In this document: in pieces, positions 35,420-42,719 of the stretch | How the letters are laid out: each line of letters opens with the position of its first letter | How positions within the stretch are numbered: the first letter of the stretch is position 1 | Source of the DNA: Streptomyces mutomycini | GTDB taxonomy: Bacteria; Actinomycetota; Actinomycetes; Streptomycetales; Streptomycetaceae | Length of the DNA: 61,007 nt | Assembly: GCF_001700505.1 (NCBI RefSeq) | Contig: NZ_MAPV01000078.1 | Span: 1 to 61,007 of the forward strand | Direction: 5' to 3' | The notes under the pieces: generated by a model | Told to the model about the DNA's origin: nothing | The model's input: the letters and a program-made list of their open reading frames with translations, nothing else | Database searches by the model: none | Made by a program: the position numbers and the translations under genes

Positions 35420-36390
35420 CCGGGGCCGGACCGGCTCCCGACCGGTTCCGGGCGCAGCGTGCGTGGCCCGGGGGCGCGTGGGGTGGTCAGGGACTGACCG
35501 GTGATGACGACCCTGGACGGCGGCCCCGTGACGACGGGCGGGGAATCGGGTCCGGCGTCGGCCGTGCTCCGTGCCTGCGCCCGGCTGAGCAGGAGCACGC
35601 CCTCCACGGCGGCCGCGGCTCCGACGACCGCGGGGATCAGCCCCAGCACCCCGCCCTGGAGGCGTTCGCCGAGCAGGACCAGGCCGATCGCGGCGGCGGC
35701 GACGGGGTTGGCGAGGGTGACGACGGCGAGCGGCGCGCCCAGGCCGCCCCGGTAGGCGGTCTGGGAGAGCATCAGGCCGCCCAGGGCGAAGAGGGACACG
35801 AGCGCCGCCACGGTCACCAGCCGCCAGCTCAGCAACGGGCCCGAGTGATCGGTGGCGGCGACCGTCAGGGTCTGGGTGAGGGCGGAGGCAACCCCTGACG
35901 TGATGCCCGAGGCCGCGGCGTGCCGGAGCCCGGGCCTGGCACCCGGCCGGCCGAGCACGGCGACGAGCGCCATGGTGACGGCGCCGACACCCAGGGCTTC
36001 GGGGAGGCTCAGGGTGTCGTGCGGCGCGGCGCCGCCCGCGGCCAGGAGCAGCGCGGCGAGCCCGACGAGCGTGAGGAGTGTGCCGCGCCACTCCGTACGG
36101 CTGACCCTGCGGCCCGCGGAGCGGGCCCCGAGCGGGACGGCTGCGACGAGTGTGAGCGCGCCGAGCGGCTGGACCAGGGTGAGCGGTCCGTACTTCAGCG
36201 CGGCGACGTGCAGCAGTGCCCCGCCGGCGTTCAGGCCGACCGCCGACCACCAGGCTCCGCGGCCCAGCAGGCGCAGCGCTCCGGCGGAGGGGTCGGTCCG
36301 GCCGGCGAGCCGGGCCTGCGCGACCGCGGCGGCCGCGTAGGCACCGGCGGAGACGAGGGAGAGCGCGACGGCTGTGAGTGTGGGGTTCAT
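35416..36390 (-). CDS. DMT/EamA-type membrane transporter
   Basis: A 324-residue protein with about nine or ten hydrophobic helices, in the drug/metabolite transporter superfamily (NPTLTAVALSLVSAGAYAAAA, KYGPLTLVQPLGALTLVAAVPLG, VTLANPVAAAAIGLVLLGERLQGG). The P-L-G/ L-G-E-R-L motifs in both halves mark the EamA repeat. ATG 36390 overlaps the PAP2 gene stop; its own stop overlaps the convergent padR stop by four bases. Substrate unknown. Confidence 0.85.
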   Translation of the reverse strand: MNPTLTAVALSLVSAGAYAAAAVAQARLAGRTDPSAGALRLLGRGAWWSAVGLNAGGALLHVAALKYGPLTLVQPLGALTLVAAVPLGARSAGRRVSRTEWRGTLLTLVGLAALLLAAGGAAPHDTLSLPEALGVGAVTMALVAVLGRPGARPGLRHAAASGITSGVASALTQTLTVAATDHSGPLLSWRLVTVAALVSLFALGGLMLSQTAYRGGLGAPLAVVTLANPVAAAAIGLVLLGERLQGGVLGLIPAVVGAAAAVEGVLLLSRAQARSTADAGPDSPPVVTGPPSRVVITGQSLTTPRAPGPRTLRPEPVGSRSGPG

Positions 36391-37199
36391 CGCCGTGCTC
36401 CGGAGCGCGCGTAAGCGGGGGGCCCGTAGCGCTGGGCGGGTACGACGGCGGGCCGGGACAGGCGCGTACGGACCGGTGTGCGCGGCAGCCTGAGCGCGGC
36501 GTAGGCCACGGCGAGCAGGGCGGCGACCACGATCGCGTCGAGCCAGTAGTGGTTGGCGGTTCCCACGACGACGAGCAGAGTGAGCAGCGGGTGCAGAAGC
36601 CACAAGAGGCGCCAGCGGGAGCGTGTGGCGACGATCAGCCCGACGGCGACCGCCAGGGCCCAGCCGACGTGCAGTGAGGGCATGGCCGCGAACTGGTTGG
36701 CCATCGAGTCGGTCGCGGGGCTGTCTGCGTACACCGTGGGCCCGTAGACCTGCCCGGTGTCGACGAGGCCCGCGGCCCGCAGCATCCGTGGCGGGGCGAG
36801 CGGGAAGAGCAGATGCAGGGCGAGCGCGGCGCCGGTGAGTGCGGCGAGGACCCGGCGTGACCAGACGTAGTGGCGCGGACGGCGCCAGTACAGCCAGGCA
36901 AGGAACGCGAGCGTCGCCGGGAAGTGCACGGTGGCGTAGTAGGTGTTCGCCGCCTGGACGAGTGTGTGGCTGTGCAGCAGTGCGCCCTGTACGGCTCCTT
37001 CACCGGGCAGGCCGACGGCTCGTTCGAGGTTCCAGATGTGTCCGGCGTTGCGGAAGGCCTCTTCCACATGGCCGTTCGCGGCCTGCCTGCCGAGCTTGTA
37101 GACGAGGAAGAGTCCGGCTATGAGAAGCAGCTCACGGACGAGGGGCGGTCGGGCTGAGGTGTCCGGCTCCCGCTCCGCAGGCTCGCTGCGGGTGTGCAT
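36387..37199 (-). CDS. PAP2-superfamily membrane phosphatase/transferase
   Basis: A 270-residue protein with about six membrane helices. The PAP2 catalytic residues appear in MPSLHVGWALAVA (His of motif 2) and TANHYWLDAIVVA (His of motif 3); the loop A-P-P-R-M-L precedes. The layout matches the inositolphosphotransferase/AUR1-like PAP2_3 group common in actinomycetes, where lipid transfer is possible. ATG 37199 is likely (GGGGC upstream); GTG 37202 is an alternative. Co-transcribed with the DMT transporter; divergent from tetR. Confidence 0.87.
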   Translation of the reverse strand: MHTRSEPAEREPDTSARPPLVRELLLIAGLFLVYKLGRQAANGHVEEAFRNAGHIWNLERAVGLPGEGAVQGALLHSHTLVQAANTYYATVHFPATLAFLAWLYWRRPRHYVWSRRVLAALTGAALALHLLFPLAPPRMLRAAGLVDTGQVYGPTVYADSPATDSMANQFAAMPSLHVGWALAVAVGLIVATRSRWRLLWLLHPLLTLLVVVGTANHYWLDAIVVAALLAVAYAALRLPRTPVRTRLSRPAVVPAQRYGPPAYARSGARR

Positions 37200-37261
37200 C
37201 ACCCGTGCCCCTTTGCTGACGGTGCGCTGTTACGACGCCGACATGGCGAGTCCATGCCGTA

Positions 37262-37313
37262 TCGATACGCCAGTGTACCGATACGTCTCCGTATCGGTAC
37301 ACTGGCGTATCGA
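37262..37313. promoter_or_regulatory. Perfect 24-bp inverted repeat, probable TetR operator
   Basis: Arms 37262-37285 and 37290-37313 are exactly complementary, with a TCTC loop. Each arm contains CGATACG and CCAGTGTACCGATACG; an overlapping 12-base palindrome CGTATCGATACG sits at 37258-37269. The repeat lies between the divergent PAP2 and tetR genes, 38 bases before the tetR start, so it probably holds several operator half-sites for the TetR protein. In RNA it would form a very stable hairpin. Confidence 0.7.
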
Positions 37314-37350
37314 GGGTCCCCAGCCGCACAGGTCGCAGAGAGGGAAGCAG

Positions 37351-37995
37351 ATGCCGTCGCCCGGTTCCGCACAGGAGTCAGCACCCGCGTCACGCCGGTC
37401 GAAGATCACACCGGAGCGGGCACAGGAGCTCTACAACGCCGTGCTGGACCTGCTCCGGGAGAGCGGTTACGACTCACTGACCATGGAGGGCGTCGCCTCG
37501 CGCACCCGGTGCGGAAAGTCGACGCTCTACCGCCAGTGGGGCTCGAAACCGGAGCTGGTCGTCGCCGCACTGCACGGCACCCGTCAGACCCTGTTCTCGG
37601 ACATCGACACCGGCAGCCTGAGCGGCGACCTGCACGAGGTGGCCCACGCGGTGGACGCGGCATCCGGCCAGGACACCGCGCTGATGCACGCACTCAGTCA
37701 CGCAGCGCTGCAGAATCCCGATCTGCTCTGCGCACTGCGCTCCACGCTGATCACACCGGCCATCGCAGCGATCGACGCGATGGTCGAGCGTGCCGTCCGG
37801 CGCGGCGAGCTCGACCCCGACAACCCCGCGACGGACTACGTGGCCGCCCAGGTGCTGGGCATCATGCGCGCCCGGCCGCTCCTGGAGGGGCGGTACGCCG
37901 ACGACGGCTTCCTCACCCGCTTCATCGAGTGCGCCGTGCTTCCGGTGCTCGGACTCCCCTCCCTCCCGCAGGCCCCTCGGGAAAGCGGGAGCTGA
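37351..37995 (+). CDS. TetR-family transcriptional regulator
   Basis: A 214-residue repressor. The N-terminal HTH reads ALYNAVLDLLRESGYDSLTMEGVASRTRCGKSTLYRQWGSK-like (residues ~25-70), with GKSTLYRQWGSK as the recognition helix; the C-terminal domain is of the TetR_C_16/AcrR type (TPAIAAIDAMVERAVRRGEL). ATG 37351 follows AGAGAGGG. It very likely binds the inverted repeat upstream, controlling itself and the divergent PAP2-transporter pair. Confidence 0.9.
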   Translation: MPSPGSAQESAPASRRSKITPERAQELYNAVLDLLRESGYDSLTMEGVASRTRCGKSTLYRQWGSKPELVVAALHGTRQTLFSDIDTGSLSGDLHEVAHAVDAASGQDTALMHALSHAALQNPDLLCALRSTLITPAIAAIDAMVERAVRRGELDPDNPATDYVAAQVLGIMRARPLLEGRYADDGFLTRFIECAVLPVLGLPSLPQAPRESGS

Positions 37996-38073
37996 TGAAC
38001 GTGGGCCGTCGCCGGAGCGGATGACGACGACCCGCCCGTGCGCCGCACCGTGGGGACGGGGTCGGCGCACAAC

Positions 38074-38113
38074 CGGCCGGCCGGTGGTTTCCGAGGGGAC
38101 CACCGGCCGGCCG
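38074..38113 (+). terminator. Hairpin terminator after tetR
   Basis: CGGCCGGCCGGTGGT (38074-38088) pairs perfectly with 38099-38113 around a ten-base loop. Confidence 0.75.
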
Positions 38114-38209
38114 CTTCACACCCCGCACCCACCACCCCTTCTCGTCGGCTTGACGATATGCCGGTGAGCCCATTATCGTCGCCATGACGAGAAAGAGGGG
38201 GTCCCCGAC

Positions 38210-39223
38210 ATGGCCGACATCACCAGGCGCTTCGGCTGGCGGCACCTGCGCTCCGCGCCCACCGCCCACATCCGCCACCACCGGCGCGGCAGGCTCACCC
38301 ACGACGGCCCCGGGCTGAGCTTCTGGTACCGCTCGCTCTCCGCGGCGCTCTCCGAGGTGCCGGTCGACGACCGGGAACTGGCGATGGCGTTCCACGCCCG
38401 TACGGCCGACTTCCAGGACGTGACCGTGCAGGCCACGGTCACCTACCGCATCAGCGATCCGGCCGAGGCCGCCGCCCGGCTCGACTTCTCGGTGCACCCC
38501 GACACCGGGGTCTGGCGGGCCGCACCCCTGGAGCAGATCGCCACCCTGCTCACCGAGACCGCACAGCAGCACAGCCTGGACGTCCTGGCCCGCACCCCGC
38601 TCGCCACCGCCCTGGTGGACGGCGTCGCGACCGTACGGGAGCGGGTCGCCACCGGGCTCGCGGCCGAGCCCCGGCTGCCGGCCACCGGTATCGACGTGGT
38701 CGCCGTGCGCGTCGTCGCCATCCGGCCCGAGGCGGAGGTCGAGCGCGCCCTGCGCACCCCGGCCAGGGAGCAGATCCAGCAGGAGGCGGACCGGTCGGTG
38801 TACGAGCGCCGGGCGGTGGCGGTCGAGCGCGAGCGCACCATCGCCGAGAACGAGCTCGCCAGCAAGATCGAACTCGCGCGCCGCGAGGAGCAGCTGGTCG
38901 ACCAGCGGGGCACCAACGCGCGGCGCGAGGCGGAGGAGAAATCCGCGGCCGACGGAGTGCGTGCGGCCGCCGAGGCCGCCCGCACGGTGCGTCTGGCCCG
39001 CGCGGAGGCGGAGGCCGCCCGTGAGGTGGGTGCGGCACGGGCCGAGGCACAGGCGGCGTGGCTTCGGGCGCACGCGGACGTCGATCCCGGCACGCTGCAC
39101 GCCCTGGCCGCGACGCGGCTGGCCGAGAATCTGCCCCGCATCGACAGCCTCACGCTCTCCCCCGACGTCCTGACGGGCCTGCTCGCCAGGCTCGGCAGGC
39201 CGGAGCCGGAGGAGCGGGCGTGA
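38210..39223 (+). CDS. SPFH/band-7 domain protein
   Basis: A 337-residue SPFH protein. Residues ~20-180 form the band-7 domain (GPGLSFWYRSL, DFQDVTVQATVTYRISDPAEAA); residues ~185-290 are a long charged coiled coil (EQIQQEADRSVYERRAVAVERERTI-like repeats of A/E/R). Unlike most flotillins it has no clear N-terminal membrane segment. ATG 38210 follows GAGGGGG. It overlaps the NAD-kinase-like gene by four bases, so both are made together. SPFH proteins assemble into ring or cage scaffolds; a link to nucleotide metabolism here is inferred. Confidence 0.88.
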   Translation: MADITRRFGWRHLRSAPTAHIRHHRRGRLTHDGPGLSFWYRSLSAALSEVPVDDRELAMAFHARTADFQDVTVQATVTYRISDPAEAAARLDFSVHPDTGVWRAAPLEQIATLLTETAQQHSLDVLARTPLATALVDGVATVRERVATGLAAEPRLPATGIDVVAVRVVAIRPEAEVERALRTPAREQIQQEADRSVYERRAVAVERERTIAENELASKIELARREEQLVDQRGTNARREAEEKSAADGVRAAAEAARTVRLARAEAEAAREVGAARAEAQAAWLRAHADVDPGTLHALAATRLAENLPRIDSLTLSPDVLTGLLARLGRPEPEERA

Positions 39224-40119
39224 GTCTGGCCCCGCGTGCGGTGCTGGTGCACCGCACGACCGAGTACGAGGAACTCCTGGCCCGGCACGGGACGCACGGG
39301 CAGGCCGCGTTCGTGCTGGCCGGCCGCGGCCGGTCCGTCGACGAGGTCGCCGAGCGCCACCGGCGCAACGAGCGCGCGCTGGCCGAGGTGGCCGCCGCCG
39401 TGCCGTTGCGGTGGCGCAGCACCCGGGTGGAGCGGGCGGACCTCGACCGCTTCCTGTTCGGGCCGGAGGACGTGGTCGTCGTGGTCGGGCAGGACGGACT
39501 GGTCGCCAACGCCGCGAAGTACCTGACCGGCCAGCCGGTCGTGGGCATCGACACCGACCCGGGCCGCAACCCCGGAACCCTCGTACGCCACCGGGTCCGT
39601 GACGCGGCGGCACTGTGCCGGGCCGCCGTGTCGCCCGGCGGGCGGGTGGACGCACTCACGATGACCGAGGCCGTCGCCGACGACACGCAGCGACTGCTCG
39701 CCCTCAACGAGATCTACCTCGGATCACCCGGCCATCAGACCGCCCGCTACCGCATCGGCCCCGACGGCGCCCCGACGGCCGGCGAGCCCCAGGCGTCCTC
39801 GGGCGTCCTGGTGGGCACCGGTACGGGCTCCACCGGCTGGCTGCGCTCCCTCTGGCTCGAGCGGGGCGGTCCGGTGCGGCTGCCGGCCCCTTCCGATCCG
39901 CGGCTGGTCTGGTTCGTGCGCGAGGCCTGGCCCTCGCCGGCCACCGGCACCTCGACGGTCGTGGGCGAACTGGGGCGCGGAGACGGCCTCAGGCTCACCG
40001 TCGAGTCGGACCGCATGGTGGTCTTCGGCGACGGGATGGAGTCCGACGCGCTGGAGTTGACGTGGGGTCAGTCCGTCCGGCTCGGCATCGCGGACACCAC
40101 CCTCAACCTGGTGGCGTGA
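39220..40119 (+). CDS. NAD kinase-like protein with altered GGDG motif
   Basis: A 299-residue protein with the NAD kinase fold. The second motif is intact (SGVLVGTGTGSTGWLRSL, compare TPTGSTAY), and the C-terminal part ends in the usual beta-sandwich. The first motif, normally GGDGT, reads VVGQDGLVANAAKYL, so one Gly is replaced by Gln. The conserved D remains. It may be a kinase with a different substrate or a nucleotide-binding sensor. GTG 39220 overlaps the SPFH stop. Confidence 0.82.
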   Translation: MSLAPRAVLVHRTTEYEELLARHGTHGQAAFVLAGRGRSVDEVAERHRRNERALAEVAAAVPLRWRSTRVERADLDRFLFGPEDVVVVVGQDGLVANAAKYLTGQPVVGIDTDPGRNPGTLVRHRVRDAAALCRAAVSPGGRVDALTMTEAVADDTQRLLALNEIYLGSPGHQTARYRIGPDGAPTAGEPQASSGVLVGTGTGSTGWLRSLWLERGGPVRLPAPSDPRLVWFVREAWPSPATGTSTVVGELGRGDGLRLTVESDRMVVFGDGMESDALELTWGQSVRLGIADTTLNLVA

Positions 40120-40183
40120 CCGCCGTGCGAGGATGGCGCGGTCCGTGCGGACCCGTGTCCGACCAGCCGGGAGCAGAGCAGCG

Positions 40184-40678
40184 ATGACCACTGATTCCGC
40201 GAACACTCCCTCCCGGAACACCCGCCCGCCGCTCGCCCAGGCCGCACTCGGGGTGGGCGTCGTCGTACAGGACGGGGAAGGCAGGATCCTGCTCGGCAGG
40301 CACCGGAGCGGTACCTGGGAGCTGCCCGGCGGCAAGGTCGACCCGACGCACGAGTCGGTCGCGGCCGCCGCCGCCCGCGAACTGCGCGAGGAGACGGGGC
40401 TGCGGGTGCCGGAGGACGCCGTGACGGTCTTCGCGATGGTGCACGACGTGGTGGGCGGCATCAACCGGATCAGCATGGCCGCTCTGGTGCGGGTGGAGTC
40501 CGCGGACCCGCAGGTCACCGAACCCCATCTCATCAGCGCGTGGCGGTGGACCGCCCCCGAGGAGCTGCCGGGCCCCCTGTTCGACCCGTCGGCCCAGATA
40601 CTGGCTGTCTGGCGCCCGGATCTCGCCGTCGAGCACCCGGCGGCGCACCATCTGCGGATCGCACCTCCAGGAACATGA
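40184..40678 (+). CDS. Nudix hydrolase
   Basis: A 164-residue pyrophosphohydrolase. Nudix box: GGKVDPTHESVAAAAARELREETGL at residues ~48-72, with the catalytic RELREE intact; one residue more than usual lies between the Gly and the first Glu (G-x6-E). Substrate type (nucleotide, NADH, sugar nucleotide) cannot be told; the MutT-like layout and length fit a small nucleotide hydrolase. ATG 40184 follows GGGAGCAGAGC. Confidence 0.9.
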   Translation: MTTDSANTPSRNTRPPLAQAALGVGVVVQDGEGRILLGRHRSGTWELPGGKVDPTHESVAAAAARELREETGLRVPEDAVTVFAMVHDVVGGINRISMAALVRVESADPQVTEPHLISAWRWTAPEELPGPLFDPSAQILAVWRPDLAVEHPAAHHLRIAPPGT

Positions 40679-40697
40679 CCTAGAACCATTAATTATT

Positions 40698-40726
40698 TGC
40701 CTAGGCCTCATAGGCAGAGTTAGCGT
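40698..40726 (+). promoter_or_regulatory. Candidate promoter/operator of the FBP gene
   Basis: In an AT-rich 55-base gap, TGCCTA (40698-40703) and TAGGCA (40711-40716) form an inverted repeat. TAGCGT (40721-40726) ends seven bases before the ATG, fitting a -10 element for a leaderless mRNA. Confidence 0.4.
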
Positions 40727-40733
40727 CGATGCC

Positions 40734-41228
40734 ATGAGAGCCGTAAGTGAGCAGGACATCCGGGCGTCGTTCGTCAACTGTTCCAAGGGAGAGGCGAAGC
40801 GCCTGCCGCTGCCGCGCGACCTGGAGGAGCGGCGCTGGGACGATCTGGACTTCCTGGGCTGGCGCGACCTGTCGGCTCCGGACCGCAGCTACATCGTCAC
40901 CGAGTTGCGCGGCGAGCTGGTCGGCATCACCCTCCGCTTCCCGTCGCAGCAGCGCGGATTCCTGCACCGCAGCATGTGTTCGGTCTGTCTGACCACACAC
41001 CCGGGCAGCGGGGTGTCCCTGATGACCGCGCGGAAGCGGGGACAGGCGGGCAGGGACGGCAATTCGGTGGGCATCCACCTCTGCACCGACCTGGACTGCT
41101 CGCTGTATGTGCGCGGCAGGAAGACCGCGGCCCCCGGCGGGCGCTTCGAGGAGTCGCTGACCGTCGAGCAGCAGATCGCGCGGACCAGGGACAAGCTCTC
41201 CGCGTTCCTGGACACCCTTTCCGCCTGA
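40734..41228 (+). CDS. FBP-domain (FusB-like) zinc-finger protein
   Basis: A 164-residue protein with the treble-clef zinc finger of the FBP/FusB family: Cys82-x2-Cys85 in CSVCLTTHPG and Cys117-x4-Cys122 in HLCTDLDCSLYVRG. Family members such as FusB bind elongation factor G and help release ribosomes, giving fusidic acid resistance in staphylococci; most actinomycete members are uncharacterised. ATG 40734 has no ribosome site; a leaderless mRNA is likely. Confidence 0.85.
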   Translation: MRAVSEQDIRASFVNCSKGEAKRLPLPRDLEERRWDDLDFLGWRDLSAPDRSYIVTELRGELVGITLRFPSQQRGFLHRSMCSVCLTTHPGSGVSLMTARKRGQAGRDGNSVGIHLCTDLDCSLYVRGRKTAAPGGRFEESLTVEQQIARTRDKLSAFLDTLSA

Positions 41229-41285
41229 CCGGCAGAACATGCGGCGACAGGGCGGCGGATGTACCAATAAGGGGATATTCCGCGA

Positions 41286-41338
41286 GATCGGAGCAGACCC
41301 ATGGACGACTACGATCGGAGCAGACCCATGGACGACTA
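41286..41338 (+). repeat. 27-base tandem duplication covering a ribosome site and start codon
   Basis: The unit beginning GATCGGAGCAGACCCATGG occurs at 41286 and again at 41313, identical over at least 26 bases. Each copy carries CGGAGC, an ATG and the codons for MDDY. The unit is nine codons, so both ATGs (41301 and 41328) are in the same frame. Confidence 0.9.
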
Positions 41339-41735
41339 TCCGCTGCTGAACCTCTTCCTCACCATGATGTATCTGTTCCTGTGGGTCCTGTGGTTCTTCC
41401 TGCTCTTCAAGGTGGTCACGGACATCTTCCGGGACCACTCGATGAACGGCTGGGCCAAGGCGGCCTGGGTGATCTTCGTGATCGTGCTGCCCTATGTGGG
41501 CGTACTCGTCTATCTGATCGCCCGGGGCCGGGGAATGGGGCGCCGCGAGGTCAAGGAGGCGGAGAACCGCGAGGCCGCGTTCCGGCAGTACGTGAAGCAG
41601 GCCGCCCGCGACGGCGGTGACACCGGAGCCGGCGGCGGCCACGTGTCCGACCTCGCCAAACTCTCCGAGCTCAAGGAGAAGGGCCACCTGAGCCAGGAGG
41701 AGTACGAGAGGGCCAAGGAGAAGCTGCTCGCCTGA
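41301..41735 (+). CDS. PLDc_N/SHOCT membrane protein with duplicated start
   Basis: A 144-residue protein from ATG 41301, or 135 from ATG 41328; both starts have the same ribosome site because of the tandem duplication. Two membrane helices (LFLTMMYLFLWVLWFFLLFKV; AAWVIFVIVLPYVGVLVYLIA) resemble the phospholipase D N-terminal membrane domain; the C-terminus is a SHOCT motif (LAKLSELKEKGHLSQEEYERAKEKLL), typical of oligomerising or membrane-stress proteins. Function unknown. Confidence 0.85.
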   Translation: MDDYDRSRPMDDYPLLNLFLTMMYLFLWVLWFFLLFKVVTDIFRDHSMNGWAKAAWVIFVIVLPYVGVLVYLIARGRGMGRREVKEAENREAAFRQYVKQAARDGGDTGAGGGHVSDLAKLSELKEKGHLSQEEYERAKEKLLA

Positions 41736-41828
41736 CACCGGCGCCACCTCCCGCCCAGGTCACCGGACCCGGGCGGGAGATCCATGTCCGGGCCCCGCAC
41801 CCCGACCACCGGCCGGGCCACAGGCCCG

Positions 41829-42497
41829 TCAGCCCAGGCGGGCCGGTACGGGCGTTTCCCGCAGCGCCTCGACGACGCTCTCGACGTGCGCCCGCGCGGC
41901 GGCCTCCGCGGCTTCGGGATCGCCCGCGACCACCGCGTCGATGATCGCCAGGTGCTGCGGCAGCGACTGTGCCGGACGGCCGGGACGCAGCGCCAGACGG
42001 AACTGGTAGCGCACCATCTGGCCGTTCATCCGTTCGAGCAGGGCCTGAGCCACCTTCTGGTCGCTGACCTCACCGATGGACTCGTGCAGCCTGCGGTTGA
42101 GCACCGAATAGGCGTCCGGGTCCCCCTCCGCCACAGCGCGGCCCATCGCGGAGCCGATGTCCTTCAGCTCCTGGCGCACCTCCTTCGAGGCGTACTCCGC
42201 CGCCCGTCTGGCGCACAGACCCTCCAGCAGAGCCCGGCACTCGGTGATCTGGATCGCCTCCTCGACGGAGACCACCCGCACCCGCGCTCCGCGCCTGGGA
42301 ATCAGCTCCACCAGGCCTTCGGCGGCCAGATCCTGCAGCGCCTCCCGCACCGAACTCCGCGTCGCCCGGAAGACCTCGGACAACTCCTGCTCGACCAGGC
42401 GCTGTCCGGGCACCATGTCGCCTGCCGCGAGCGCCTCCCGGATACCGCTGGAGACCGCACTCCGGCCCGTCCGGCCGGTGACCTGATTCGACGTCAC
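41829..42497 (-). CDS. GntR-family (FCD) regulator of the PDC operon
   Basis: A 222-residue regulator. GTG 42497 follows GGCGGAGGG; the frame is open further upstream but that part would enter the divergent promoter. N-terminal winged helix (LVEQELSEVFRATRSSVREALQDLAAEGLVELIPRRGARV), C-terminal FCD domain of helices with a metal/ligand pocket (ECRALLEGLCARRAAEYA, NRRLHESIGEVSD, HLAIIDAVVAGD). It is divergent from the ligJKI-MFS operon and should be its repressor, responding to a dicarboxylate-like intermediate. Confidence 0.9.
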   Translation of the reverse strand: MTSNQVTGRTGRSAVSSGIREALAAGDMVPGQRLVEQELSEVFRATRSSVREALQDLAAEGLVELIPRRGARVRVVSVEEAIQITECRALLEGLCARRAAEYASKEVRQELKDIGSAMGRAVAEGDPDAYSVLNRRLHESIGEVSDQKVAQALLERMNGQMVRYQFRLALRPGRPAQSLPQHLAIIDAVVAGDPEAAEAAARAHVESVVEALRETPVPARLG

Positions 42498-42568
42498 CCC
42501 TCCGCCTTCCGTACATCGTCGGAACATCCTCGTCGCCGCGTGGAACCCACGCCGCCACCTCAGCGATG

Positions 42569-42606
42569 ATGCCTGAAACTTTATCGTCAGGCATATTGTC
42601 AACAAT
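42569..42606. promoter_or_regulatory. Candidate GntR operators
   Basis: ATGCCTGA (42569-42576) and TCAGGCAT (42587-42594) form an inverted repeat; ATTGTCAACAAT (42595-42606) directly after is a perfect 12-base palindrome of the TTGT-xx-ACAA type bound by FCD-GntR proteins. Both lie in the divergent promoter of the regulator and ligJ. The remaining gap, 42498-42719, shows no gene. Confidence 0.6.
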
Positions 42607-42719
42607 TTCATCGACGGTTACGGTGGCGTGACAGCCGGCCGGGCGAGCCGGGACCTGGAGCGGCCTTGCGGCCGGATACTCCCGGGCGACACACGCAGGC
42701 ACTTCGAAGAGGAACAGCG

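Noticed and set aside
37262..37313. The 24-bp inverted repeat as a transcription terminator
   Set aside because: No gene ends there; both neighbours are transcribed away from it and it lies in a divergent promoter.
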